Below are positions 48,741-60,440 of a stretch of 64,000 nucleotides of DNA, piece by piece (positions within the stretch are counted from its first letter, which is position 1; every line of letters begins with the position of its first letter). The stretch covers positions 34,184,836 through 34,248,835 of the forward strand of contig CM048849.1 of NCBI GenBank assembly GCA_026545225.1, in the 5' to 3' direction. The translations under genes and the position numbers were made by a program. This DNA is from Cornus controversa. Lineage: Eukaryota > Streptophyta > Magnoliopsida > Cornales > Cornaceae. A model generated the notes under the pieces. The model did not search any database. It saw only the letters and a list, made by a program, of their open reading frames with translations, and was not told where the DNA came from.

Positions 48741-49184
48741 AGTGTTAAAAAAAATGAAAGTATACATTCAATACAGACGTGCAATTGTAAACAAGATCCC
48801 GATCCAAAACAATAATTTGAATTGACAAGAGATGAAATTGCTTTTAGTCATTAGCCTCCCGGGTTGATACCTCCCTCCAAGAATTATCGAATCACTTCAG
48901 TCATGGTTGAAATACAGAGCAAAATAAAATTATAACTGATCAAAATAGTAATCCAGTACTCTGCATTTCAGTTTATCTACAACTATGTTTTCAGTTAATA
49001 CTTAATAGCCTCCGACAAACCAACAAAACGTATGATATGACTCTCCTATCTACTGATAGGAAAGCTGCAAAAAAAACTATTGTGTTCATGAAGCTCTCAC
49101 TTTAGGAAACATCACATCTCCATGTAGCACCCACGGCCAAATTGTGACAAACAAAAAAACAATTCCAGAGTATAGAAGCCGCCT

Positions 49185-49754
49185 TTACAAGTCCAATTCG
49201 TCATATCCTGCCATAGAAATTGGCCCTAGGGAATCGCCTTCCAAACTGGCAAGAATCATGAACTCCCTTTCAATTTCCCCCTTTTTCTTTGTCCATCTCA
49301 CACCGAACACCACGAAACGGATCACCACATCCTTCTCTATCCTCGAGAGATCATTGCTCAAAAAGAGGGGAGTTTTTCCGTCAACATAGTAGTAATTTGG
49401 CATCTTTCGAACGGAGAGATAGACATATTTAATCGGCCCACATTTTAAGAAGACTCCGCCTCTGTGTACCACATTCACGACTCCAACCATGATCTCTCCA
49501 TTCACAGGTAAGAAGGTGCGAAAGAAGAAGGATACCGGGAAGAAGATGCTACTTGATGACTCCTTAAACTCTCCATTGCCTATGCTCTTCAATTTAGTTA
49601 CTGAAAGAAAGTAACCATGTTCCTTTGTGGCCTTCCAAATCAACAAGTCCTTCAACAGGCGCGACAAAATTGATCTCCAGTGAACCAGCCCATTTCTGTC
49701 CACATTTTCAGTGGGGATCCCCACATGAGCTAGACATTCCACCTCACAAAACAT
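49185..49754 (-). CDS. NRPE7-like: RNA polymerase IV/V subunit 7-like (Rpb7 family)
   Basis: An intact single-exon frame of 189 codons. The start MFCEVECLAHVGIPTENVDR and the segments KLKSIGNGEF, NGEIMVGVVNVVHRGGVFLK, CGPIKYVYLS, SRIEKDVVIRFVV and EREFMILASLEGDSLGPIS follow the Rpb7/Rpa43/RpoE fold: an N-terminal tip domain (about 1-80), then an S1/OB RNA-binding domain (about 85-170). In plants, dedicated subunit-7 paralogues serve Pol IV and Pol V, which make and use siRNAs to methylate transposons; assignment to these, not Pol II, rests on the N-terminal sequence as I recall it. The stretch LVHWRSILSRLLKDLLIWK is less like the family. A decayed duplicate lies at 55.7-56.1 kb. Confidence 0.85.
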   Translation of the reverse strand: MFCEVECLAHVGIPTENVDRNGLVHWRSILSRLLKDLLIWKATKEHGYFLSVTKLKSIGNGEFKESSSSIFFPVSFFFRTFLPVNGEIMVGVVNVVHRGGVFLKCGPIKYVYLSVRKMPNYYYVDGKTPLFLSNDLSRIEKDVVIRFVVFGVRWTKKKGEIEREFMILASLEGDSLGPISMAGYDELDL

Positions 49755-49763
49755 ATTTGTTTT

Positions 49764-52644
49764 CTACATCAAAATGGAAAAATTAATCAGATAGATGATA
49801 AGGTCACTTGAACACAGTTGCTGAACTAGTTTCTTTTGACAATGCATCAGAAAAATAAATTAGTAAATTAGTGAATAAAACCATTGAACAGTACATATCC
49901 TGAAAATCCAAATCACACCAACAAATACTCAGCAGTTTAAAGGAAAAGAAAATAGATTTCTAAGCATTGACATAATTAAACCAGGCTAGCAAAATTGGCA
50001 TGATAAAGCAGTTACAAGCCTACAACAACTGAATGGTGGGCAGAGATACAAAGTTCTAAACAGATGACTCAGCATGATTGTCCAAAGTTATGTGCACTCA
50101 TTTTACAACTTTGATACAAAACTTCAGTTGATCCCTCCCTCCCTCTCAAAGTCACCTAACTTTTCCTGTACCCATATGTGAGAATTGAAGAAGAATACAT
50201 TCCCATTGAAGACAATGATCAAGTTTAGACCATGTCAAAGTGACCTAGCAACTCAATAAATGGTTGAGACCTGAATTACATACATGACAGTTGACTGGCA
50301 CAAGAGTACAAAAGAGTGAAATCAAAAACAGCATTCGATGTCTCATGAAAAAGATCATGAAAGTAATGCACATCCCCACTTAGCAAGATCAAGATGCAAA
50401 TTCTGTGGAGAACCTGACCAGATGTATTTTTGGCATCCCCTGTTACCAGATGATGAAACTAACCTTAAAGCAATTTTATGCCACAACAATTCATACTTGT
50501 CCATAAAATTTACAAATTTAATCTAGTTACTAAGCTTTCTAACATATTTTTTTAAAAATAATAATAAATCATTTGACTTCCGAATCCCAACCAATTTCAA
50601 GTTACAACTTATATGAATCGAATTAAATAGATGGATTAAACCTACCATCTCCTAACACTACATGTCATCCCTATTTAACAAACATGTCTCAAAATTAAAA
50701 ACGAGTTACAATTATATTTTCTAACTTATGATATGTTTTTTTTCTCCATTAATCTGCAACATGAACAACATTGAAGCTACAATTTGAACCAATTGCTCAT
50801 TATAGTGACAGCAATTTTTACAGCTTCCAAAAAACACCTTTGTGACACCTTTATACATCAAATGTCTTTAGTTGTCACCCCTTCCCGTTGCTTTTCACTT
50901 TTACTTTCTGAATAGGTTGATACAAGGGCATTAGTTCCCTTATCTAATCACTTCGTTCATCTGAAATAAAAAAATTGGAGGAACATTCAGATAGCATTGT
51001 TACTTGATTTGATGCAATCTGAAAATTATCACAGACATGCACACATAGATATTGTGTGAATCTAAGATAAATATGTGTTTTCAAGTCCAAACTGTTTCAA
51101 CTCAAAAGTTTGGTGATTCTTGTAAAAATAAATGATTGTTGATTAAAACATGAAAGCCTAACTCAGAAGAGGCTACAACCTCAACTTAGCTAAAGAAAAT
51201 GTGACAACTTATCTTACATAGCTTGGTTTCAAATTGATGCCCAACAGAACTCACTCATATATAAAGAAACAAACCTCTAGATTTAACTTGTTGGATACTT
51301 CCCATCATTTAGAAGTAAACATTAAATTTGGACCACAAATCACCAACAAGACCAGAGTGCTCTTAAGTCTCTAACTGAGACGAGTCTTCACCGACTTCCT
51401 GTCCATATAGCAAAGAAGTTGTCTCTAGATTGCAATCATCAGATTCTCCTGATCCATATATTAATTTATCCTTCTTCGGCAATCCTTGATGACAAAATAT
51501 TCCGAACACCACTTAAAGACCAACCATGAGCCAAATAGGTTCTCAAAGCAGGGATGTTTTTGGTGCTAAATAGGGCCACTGGGCAATACAGCTCACATTC
51601 GAGAAAGTATTGGGTACTGAGGGGTACAATAAATTATCAATAGAAATGGAGAGTTTTCATTGGCAATAGGGAAATGGGGAGTTTTCATTGGCAAAGTAAG
51701 GAGACATTAAAAGCTACCATCTTTAATTTAACTAGAAATGATAATGAATGTTATGAAAAGCAAGGGTCCTATAAACAGAATTTGCTTAGAAGTTACTCAT
51801 ATTTCTATGTTGTAATTTTTTAATATTTCATTTCATGTAATGTTAATATGTAGATACCATACATTATAGCTCATTCTTCAAAAACAACACATCATATTCA
51901 CACCGAAGGTGTTAAAACTTTTGTGTTATTCATTCAAACTAATCAAAATGTAACACAATTTCATCACATTGAAGTAGAAAATTAATAGGAAAAAGGCTAG
52001 CACTTTGTTTTACCCAATCTATTAACTGTCAAATTCTACAAAAGCCAAAACGCAGCCCAAACTATCAGCTAACCAATTCTAGCCATCAATCTAAGAAAAT
52101 ACTGAATTTTAATTCTGGTTTATACTGTGAAGCAACAAGTTAATAGATACACAAATTTATCAAATTACGATAATCCGAGTAAAGAAATGACTTAAACCCT
52201 AGAACAAAAAAACCCAATACTGGAAGCTATTATATATAGTAACTACTATATATATATATATATAATACCGAACTTTAATTCTGGTTTATACTGTGAAGCA
52301 ACAAGTTAATAGATACACAAATTTATAAAATTACGATAATCCGAGTAAAGAAATGACTTAAACCCTAGAACAAAAAAACCCAATACTGGAAGCTATTATA
52401 TATAGTAACTACTTATATATATCACATAATTTAAAGTTAGAAAACCATCCTACAACAAATTAAAAGCAACTCAAGAACAACCATTTGAAAATAATGAGAA
52501 GATCTTGCGAGGAAGATAGAAGCTCATATATATATATTTATATATACATATATGCACAAGAGTTTATCAGTGTGGGGAGGGTAGCGGAGGGGATAGAGAG
52601 AAGCTACTCAATTAGTTAGGGAATAGGAGAAAATATAGCCGTAC
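49764..52644 (-). other. Probable 5' UTR intron of the polymerase-subunit gene
   Basis: An acceptor TTTTGATGTAG ends 9 nt before the start codon, and a donor CAG/GTACGG lies at 52645/52644 on the minus strand. The predicted intron is 2,881 bp. Part of it (about 49802-50475) is also found next to the pseudogene copy. The small frame at 50338-50526 lies inside and has no family support. The intron is inferred from splice sites and context only. Confidence 0.5.
52098..52412. repeat. Tandem duplication, two copies of about 150 bp
   Basis: Copy one (52098 to about 52245) and copy two (52264 to about 52412) are offset by 166 bp and almost identical. Each contains TTTAATTCTGGTTTATACTG, ATTACGATAATCCGAG and ACTGGAAGCTATTATATA. 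An AT dinucleotide run joins them. The near identity implies a recent event, inside the predicted 5' UTR intron. Confidence 0.9.
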
Positions 52645-52800
52645 CTGGAGAGAAGAAACCGTGAACTGCGAAGGATTGGAATTTTGGTGGGACCAAATAG
52701 AGAGAAGGTTTCAATTGTTTTACGGAACGATTGAGAGGGGAGTATAATTCTATACCGGACCGATCATGTTCTGCCCATTATTTAATATGAATAAATCAAA
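52645..52800 (-). promoter_or_regulatory. Probable first (untranslated) exon and core promoter of the polymerase-subunit gene
   Basis: On the minus strand, TATAGAATTATA (about 52745-52757) is followed by a CT-rich leader (CTTCTCTCTATTTGG, CGGTTTCTTCTCTCCAG) and then the donor GTACGG. This looks like a TATA box, a short leader exon and a 5' splice site. Transcript evidence would be decisive. Confidence 0.42.
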
Positions 52801-53524
52801 TTAGTAATCCGATTCATAACTTCGTTCAGCGCTTAAAGTGAATAATCGGTTGCGTCACTTGATGGGTAACAAATAAGCTACGATTCCATTATACAGGAAA
52901 GTTGTTCATTCAAACTCCCTTTGGAGAATTTTTTATTTGGGTTGTAAAATGTTAGTACAGATTATTTTAGTCAGAGAGCTCTCTATAAATATATATAATT
53001 CTACACAATTTTAAAATATTATGAATGGTAAAAGCATGTTCTTAATTTGAATTAAAAAGTTTTATACAATTCTACACAACGGTAGAATATTCTACATTAT
53101 AAAATCATGCATATGTTACATGTGATTATAATTGTGTTTGGGATGACAAATGAACAGATTTGAACCTGGTCATAAAATGAACGTGTCATTAACAGGTGAT
53201 AGGACATAAATGGGTCCAACATTAAATCCAACTATTTTTTTAAAGTTTTTTTTCACAAATAACTTGTTTAGTCAACAATCGAATAAGTTAATATCAAACT
53301 CAATATGAAGGTTTAAAATATAAATTCAGATAATTGCACCAAAAAAAGCTCTAAGACCTAGATAATTTCCCTTTAAGCTTATTGAGTACATTTTTATTAT
53401 GTTTTCATCATTATCGATCCACGTCATGGGTCATTGAGTTCAAGTTTTGAATTAAGACTCGCCTCATTAACCAAGAGTTGAAATCCTCTTTAAGGTAAGC
53501 TAAAGGGGGTTAAAGTGCATAAAA

Positions 53525-54158
53525 TTTTTCAGTTTGAAAAGTCTCCAAAAAAATTCATTTCATGCTCACTTTCATCCCTTATAATTTATATTTGGTACAA
53601 ATAAACCATTGTGAACTAAAAATATTCTTTAATACTTATTTTACCTTTCTACCAAATTTCTTTATATACTTTCTAATAATATAATTTTTATTCTTTTTAT
53701 ATATTTTTTTGTAAAATCTTAATTTAATTAAAACTTATATATTATTGTTTTATTATTATTTTGTGGCCCAACTGAAATAAATAAAAAATCTTCACTCTTT
53801 TTAAAACAAAACATTTGGCATTGTCTAAAAAAATGCGTCTTTTTAAACAGAGCCCTTTTTTTGAAAAAATATTTGTGAAGCTTTTTTTTTTTGGACAGGC
53901 CATGAAATAATAATAAAACAAGAATATTTAATTTATAATTAAATTAAGATTTTACAAAAAATCATATTGATGGAATAAAATTGCTATTGTTGAAAAAAGA
54001 TATATAAAGAAATTTGGTAGAAAAGTAAAATTGCTATTAAATAATGTTTTTAGTTCAAAAAGATTTATTTGCACCAAATACAAAATACAGGAATAGGAGT
54101 GAACATGAAAGAGTTTTATATTTTTTTGGGCACTTTTCAAATTATAGTAGGATTTTTT
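53525..54158. repeat. Long foldback (inverted repeat), about 630 bp
   Basis: The left arm (about 53525-53735) pairs with the right arm (about 53935-54158). Matching pairs include TTTGAAAAGT, TATTTGGTACAAATAAA (GTGCAAATAAA on the other arm), CTACCAAATTTCTTTATATA and TTTTTTGTAAAATCTTAATT. The arms are about 210 nt and the loop about 200 nt. It may be a MITE or foldback transposon; transcription would give a hairpin RNA. No target duplication could be assigned. Confidence 0.75.
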
Positions 54159-54294
54159 GGACTTTACTCTAGACTAGAGTCTTTCTTCAATGTCGCTTGA
54201 GTGTGAGTTGAGTATACTGTGAAGTCATCGTCCTCCAATGCCAGTGCGTGCACTGGCACCACAATATTTAGTTTTTTCCCTTTTTTTTATCTTT

Positions 54295-54344
<50 letters not shown>

Positions 54345-55065
54345 TTTAAATAGTCTAGAGAGAGAAAGAGGGAGTCTCGCAACCAAGAGAGATAAAGCAA
54401 GGAAGAGAGACGGGGAAAAGAGAGATCCACATGTAGGGTTAACAAGTTTGTGTTTGTCAAGTTGGTAATGGGTATCTACTAGCAACCCGCTAATGACCAA
54501 CGTATTATTTAATCCTTGTTAACAGACGTGTTAACAACAACCCATTTAATTAAACCACTTGGAGTATTTACGAGTAGGGTTGTGTTTGGAGTTGCGATTG
54601 GGAAAGATTAACCTGGTTCAATTTTCTAAAAACAGTTTTTAAAAATTTTAGAAACAAAAAACTGTTTTCAGAAGGTTATAAAGATTGTTCTCCGAAAACT
54701 TGCCTTATTTGAGTGAGTTTTCAAAAAAATTGTCGAATAAACAGAATCTGATTTTCAGTTCTATTCACTGCTAACAATTTTCTTTTCTTTTCTATTATCA
54801 ATTTCTCCTTTCATATCATTCCATTCCATCCCTGGCTTCTTACTTGAATTCGCTTGTATGTGTTTGGTGAACTGCTTCTTCTGATCATCTCAATGAGGAT
54901 TAGAGTTTTTTTCTGGAAACTAATTGTCTTTGGGATAGTACTGGTTTCAACATACTATTCAAGCTGATCTCTTTCTTCACCATGAATGTTCCTCTAATTA
55001 TTTCACTACTTTTGCTTTAGAGGACATAATAATGCCGTCGTCAAAACCTAATCATTCTTATTATG
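54159..55065. other. Spacer with an AT microsatellite
   Basis: It contains a long (TA)n run at about 54297-54342 and an AAAACAGTTTTTAAAA region near 54630-54700 like that in the hAT-like MITE at 33.5 kb. Open frames spanning the microsatellite are artefacts of repeat translation. Nothing else was recognised. Confidence 0.45.
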
Positions 55066-55274
55066 CATGTTGATACCTTCCTCCAAGGATGATCGAATGA
55101 CTGCAGCCATGGTTGACAAGGTAGGTGGAGAATCACTGAACCATGCGTTAACAATATATTTATAAATATGATATATACAAATACAGAGCAAAATATAATT
55201 ATAAACTGATCAATATAGTACCCCAGTCTTCTTTATTTCCGTTTACCTACAACTATGTTTTCAGTTAATACTCA

Positions 55275-55674
55275 GGGAAATGTTAAACTTCACAATTTTA
55301 TTTCACGAATTTAAACTCGAATTTATGTGGCATCTGATAATATCACAGGGATTCCGTGTAGGGAAATGCTAAACGTCATGAAATTTTATCATGAATTGCC
55401 TTCATGAATAATGTAGCAAGTGATAATACCATTGACATTCAGTGTATGGAGGGAATTCCACCAATACTAACTCACCATTTAATTGTCACATCATTCAAGA
55501 TAAAAATTCATGAAATATTTTCATGACGTGTAGCATTGCTCTTCCGTGTATGGGGGAATCTCACCAATAGCAACTTTCATTTAATTTTATCTCCTAAAAT
55601 AATGAACTATATCACCTGTTACGTAAATTCGAGTTACAATTAGTGATATTTATTCGAGACGTGTAGCATTGCTC
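55275..55674. mobile_element. Mutator-type MITE (outer) with 9-bp target duplication
   Basis: The termini are GGGAAATG... and, inverted, GAGCAATGCTACACGTC. The flanking 9-mers are TAATACTCA (55266-55274) and TCATACTTA (55675-55683), each one base away from TAATACTTA. That 9-mer stands uninterrupted at the matching place of the parent locus near 49,000. The 9-bp duplication is characteristic of Mutator-like elements. Its length is 400 bp including the inner element, or about 210 bp without it. No transposase. Confidence 0.88.
55361..55541. mobile_element. Mutator-type MITE (inner), same family, nested
   Basis: A 181-bp element with about 35-bp inverted termini (GGGAAATGCTAAACGTCATG and, inverted, GAGCAATGCTACACGTCATG). 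It is flanked by a perfect 9-bp duplication TTCCGTGTA (55352-55360 and 55542-55550). Its interior resembles the outer element (AAGTGATAATACCATTGACA, GTGTATGGAGGGAAT), so a member of the family inserted into another member. Confidence 0.92.
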
Positions 55675-56680
55675 TCATACTTAATAGCCTCCGGTAAACA
55701 AACAAGAGGTATGATATGAGCCTCCTTTCTACTTAAAGTAGATAAGCAAAGCAGAGTATAGAAGCCGCCTTTACAAATCCAATTCATCGTATCATTGGCC
55801 CAGGGAATTGCCTTCCAAACTGTCAAAATCATGAACTCCCTCTCGATTTTCCCTTTTTCTTTGTCCATCTCACACCAAACAACATGAAAGAGAGATCATC
55901 GGTCAAAAAGAGCAGATTTTTCTGCAAACATATTAGTAATTTGTCATTTTTCCAACTGGGAAATATACCTATTTAATCGGTCCACATCCTAAGAAGACCC
56001 CAGCTCAATGTACCACGTTCACGACGCCAAGCATGATCTCTCCATTAACAGGTAAGAAGGTGCGAAAGAAGAAGAATACCAGGAAGAAGGTCACTTGAAC
56101 ACAGTTTCTTTTAGCAATGCATGAGTAAAATAGAAAGGATTTCCTGTTTAAACTAGTGAATGAGTAAATAAAACCATTGAACAGTACATATCATGACTCA
56201 GTGATGTTCTTAATGCCATAAAGGAGGATTAGGAGTTACTCGACAAGCTCTTGAATGTCTCATGTTGGGGTGGTTTTATGATTCTAAAACTATTTTCTTC
56301 TTAGTTCTGTTGAAGACACTTTTCCTGTACCCACATGTGAGAATTGAGGAAGAATACATCCCCATTGAAGAGAACGCTCAAGTTTAGACCATGTCACAGT
56401 GACTTGGCAACTCACTAAAATGTGTAGCAGTTGAGACCTAAATTACATACATGACACCACTAATTAGCAAGATGCAAATTCTGTAGATTACTCTATCAAT
56501 GGGGCTACTCAATTAAGATATATGGAGTCGTAGAGACACTGACCAGATGTAATTTTGGCATCCCCTGTTACAGAGGATGAAACTAATCTTAAAGACATTC
56601 TTTTCTTTTCTTTTTATAAGTAAATATTTTATTAGAAAGCATCCAGAAAAAGGGAGGAGCAACCCTTCAACAAGAACCAA

Positions 56681-59600
56681 TTACAGGGCAAATGAACCCA
56701 AGAAGTCAACCATTTCTTCCATGGACTTACAAGATATACCTTGTCCCCAATAAGAGAGTGTATAAAGAATTGAGAATGTAAGCACCCCATTAGGAGTCTC
56801 TTTGTCATCAAACGGTTCCGCTCCCGTCACAAGCACCACCACACGCACAGGGGGGTTGCCTTCCAGAAATTGCGAACAGGGGTGTCCACTAAAGCACCAC
56901 TCCACTACTGGAACTAGGCATGAACACTGAACAATCCCAAGAGTAAGCTCCATCAGTCATGGGCCACTGGACAATGAAGTAAGAGATGGTCAACCGACTC
57001 CTCATTTCGTTTGCACATACAACACCAGTTCACAATGATTTGTTGCCTTTTCCTCAAATTATCAAGCGTCAAAATCCTTCCATGAACGGCGGTCCATCCG
57101 AAAAAGGCCACCCTGGGGGGGGCCTTAGTGTGCCACACAGTATTCTAGAAATACTCCTATAGAAGGATCTTACCTCGAAGCCCTTTGGAGAGGGTAGCCA
57201 TATCATTGAGTCGTCCCTCCCACTATTCACAACTTGGAGATAAAGCGACTCCAAAAAGTGAATGGCATCCTCGATCTCCCAGTCCTAAAGATTTCTCGTG
57301 AACCCAACATCCCATATTGTTTTTCTACTATCAAGTGATAACAGTAAGAGACAAAAACATGGTGGTTGTGCGAGATCCAATAAAGACTAGGAAAAAGTTA
57401 AGCCAAAGACCTATCACCACACCACCATGGTCCTCCCAGAAACAAATATTTCTGCCATTCCCGGCCTTTAATTTGATGAATTTGAAAAACTCTGGCCACC
57501 CTTTTCAAATAGACTTCTAAGCACCAACCCCAGCAGGAGTCCTTACCTCCCTAGAGCACCACCCTCCACTCTCTTCCCCATATCTACTAAAGATGAGTCT
57601 CCTCCAGAGCCTCTGCCTCCCTTCCCCAAATCTCCACAACCATTTCCCAAAGAGGCCCTTATTAAAGGCTCCCAAACTCCTTATGCCTAGCCCTCCTAAC
57701 TTGACTGGCATGTAAACTTGATTCCAACTGACCAGATGGTATTTAAATTCATCACCAAGGCCCCCCCACAAAAAGTTGCGCTGAAGTCTCTCAAGCCTCT
57801 CTATTACTAAGATAGGAATCTGGAAGAGGGAAAGGAAATATGTAGGGAGAGAAGATACATAAATTTTAATCAAAGTAACCCTACCTCCTTTGGACAGGTA
57901 TTGTTTCTTTCATCCCGCAAACCTTCTCTCAAACCTCTCCACTATCGGGTCCCATCCCACCCTTTTGGCAGAGTCTCCCAATGGCAAACCTAAGTACGTG
58001 ATTGGGAGAGAGCCGACACCGCAATCCAGAATATCAGCCAAGACTACAATATTTGGCACAACTCCCAACGAAACCAACACACTATTCCCGACATTGATTC
58101 AAAACCCTGAAACTGCCTGAAAGCAAATCAACACACACCTCAAATATCTCATTTGAGATGCTTTCGCGTCACAAAACACAATAGTATCATCTGCAAACAG
58201 CAAATGAGAGACTTCAATTTGACTGGAGACGTCTTTGCCCACCTTAAATCCCCTAATGAATACCAGATCAACTATTTTTCTCATCAACCTACTGAGGCTC
58301 TCCATCACAATGAGAAACAGGAAGGGGGATAACGGATCCCCCTGCTGGAGCCCCCGTGAACTACTAAAAAAACCCAATGGAGATCTATTCACAAGCACTG
58401 AAAAATGAACTATGGAAATACAGAACTCGATTCATCTCATCCACCTTTTCCCAAACCCCATCCTTTTCAGCAAATAGAGCAAGAAGCTCCAACTAACATA
58501 ATCGAAGACCTTCTCAATGTCTAGCTTGCACAAAATCCTTGGAGCTCCACTTCTCATTCTAAAATCTACGTACTTACTAGCAATAAGAGCAGAGTCTAGG
58601 ATCTGATATTTTCCTACGAAGGCACTCTGGGGGTCCAAAATTAGGCCATCCATGACGCCACTCAGTCTCGAAACTAGAACTTTAGCTATGAGTTTGTAAA
58701 TGCATCCCACTAGACTAATAGGTCTAAAGCCTCATAATAAGGGTGATGAAGGAGGCATTCAAGCTTTTCTCGAACCGACAATGGGAGTGGAAAGCATGAA
58801 AAATGCCCATCACCTCTCCCTTTACCACCTCCCAATTTTTCAGAAGGAAATGTGATGTAAAGCTATCTGGCCCTGGCGCTTTATCTGCTTTGCAGCTCTT
58901 TAGAGCCAACATAACCTCTTCCTCACTAGAAGGCCTCTCTAGGCCTTCTCTCCCCTCCTCTAGTAATCGATCAAACGGCAGCCCATCGAGCTGAGGTCTC
59001 CAGCTAAACTCTTCCGTGTACAGTCTCTAGTGGAAGGGGGAATCCCCTGTTCCCACATCTTTCGCTCTGCTAAGAACCTCCCTATCAACAATGATCCTCC
59101 TAATATGGTTGTTTCTCTAATGAGCATTTGCAAGCCGATGAAAGAATCTTGAGTTTCTGTCCCCCTCTTTCAACCAAAGGGCCCTGGATTTCTGGCGCTA
59201 CGAAATCTCTTTCAAAATTGCTATCTCATAGATCTCAGCCTTGTACACCTCTATTCTTCTTCTCCCCTCCTCCCCAAGAACTCCAGAATCTTCTAAATGA
59301 TCCAACTCAGCAATTTTCGACATCGCCCTGTTTTTCTTCCATTCCAAGTTCCCAAACACCTCCTTATTCCATTTTTTGATGTTCTTTTTCAGTACACAAA
59401 GTTTGGCATCCAAGACAAAACTTTGGTTACCAAGCACCTCGCATCCCTCCCACTAACCCCTTACTCTTTCCTTGAAGTCCTCAACCCGTAACCACATTTT
59501 TTCAAACTTGAACGGAGTTTTCCTCTGCATCATGCCCCCACAGTCAATAACTAATCGAGTGCGGTCTGAGGTAACTCTAGTCAAAGTCGCTTGCACCACA

Positions 59601-60230
59601 TCCAATAATTTCTCTTCCCAATCTCCGGATATAAGGAACCTATTCAGTAGTGACAGGGTAGGGGCCTCCCTCCCGCTGGACCATGTGAAAGTAGCCCCCT
59701 CCGTGGGCAAATCTATGAGATAGTGCTCGTCAATGAGTCCTAAAAATTGTTCCATGGACAGTGTCCATGCACCCTTGGAAGATCTCTCTGTTGGGTTTCT
59801 GATTGCATTGAAGTCTCCCCTAATGCACCAAGGTAGAGGCCATCTCCTTCTCACTGATCCGAGCTCATTCCACAACAGGTGTCTCTCACTGTCTTTTACT
59901 GGACCATAGACACCAGAAAAGATCCATTTGAAGTCGTCTTCCTCCAATGAAAAATTACAAGGAACTAAAAATCTCTCCAAACAAGCATCTACCTTGGATA
60001 CCTACCTCTTATCCCAGGACTCCTCCCGAGGAGCCTAAGGCATCAAGAACTTCCCACGCCAAAAATATCCCCCCCCTCTAAAGCTTCTGACCACATTATT
60101 TGTGATAGATGCCAATTTTGTTTTCTGCAAGCATACCACATGAGTATTCCACTTCCTCACAGCCATCTTCACCACTTTCCTTTTGTCTAGGTTGTTGAGG
60201 TCCCGGACATTCCAAGAGATCCTCCCCTTC
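56681..60230 (-). pseudogene. LINE-2 ORF2: endonuclease, reverse transcriptase, zf-RVT
   Basis: The endonuclease begins near 60230 with RISWNVRDLNNLDKRKVVKM. After a stop it continues in 59980-59453 with GVYGPVKDSERHLLW, RGDFNAIRNPTERSS and VTSDRTRLVIDCGG. The RT follows: DKAPGPDSF near 58880, [40 protein letters not shown] and [11 protein letters not shown] near 58190, then [14 protein letters not shown] and [13 protein letters not shown]. The zf-RVT is at 57138-56953 (PPRVAFFGWTAVHGRI, CCMCKRNEESVDHLLLHC), with the H/C pattern intact. Frame changes at about 59980, 59440, 58720, 58430, 57870 and 57250 inactivate it. Confidence 0.85.
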
Positions 60231-60440
60231 TCCTCATCCCTCTTCCTCCCTCCTTCGAAAACCCCGTCTTCCCCTTGTAGTTCACAAATGAGATTAGGTT
60301 TCGTACCTCCCTTTCTCCTCTTTCAGCACCAACCCTTCTTTTCCCAATGTTTTTCATACTCTCATGAAAAAACTATAGCATCCCCTCAGCCTAGCCATGG
60401 TTGTCTTCATGAGACATGCCAAGTAAATTGCACACAGTCC

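Larger units (their letters stand above)
55066..56597 (-). pseudogene. Duplicated, decayed polymerase-subunit-7 locus
   Basis: This segment is a diverged copy of about 48855-50475. Shared blocks include the region downstream of the parent's stop codon (AACTATGTTTTCAGTTAATA), coding sequence (REFMIL-type block at 55810-55850; ATGATCTCTCCATTAACAGG at 56033) and parental 5' UTR-intron sequence (GTCACTTGAACACAGTT at 56090; GATGAAACTAA near 56577). Because intron DNA is included, the copy arose by DNA duplication and not from mRNA. The 5' half of the coding region is deleted at 56090, and deletions and stops fill the remainder. A nested MITE pair interrupts the 3' flank. Confidence 0.85.

Noticed and set aside
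50338-50526. Small frame with a C-x2-C pair (CKFCGEPDQ)
   Set aside because: A single Cys pair is not a domain; it sits in the predicted 5' UTR intron, and the copy near 56.5 kb does not keep it.
54225-54500. Frames on both strands crossing the TA microsatellite
   Set aside because: Tyr/Ile repeats are simply translated (TA)n.
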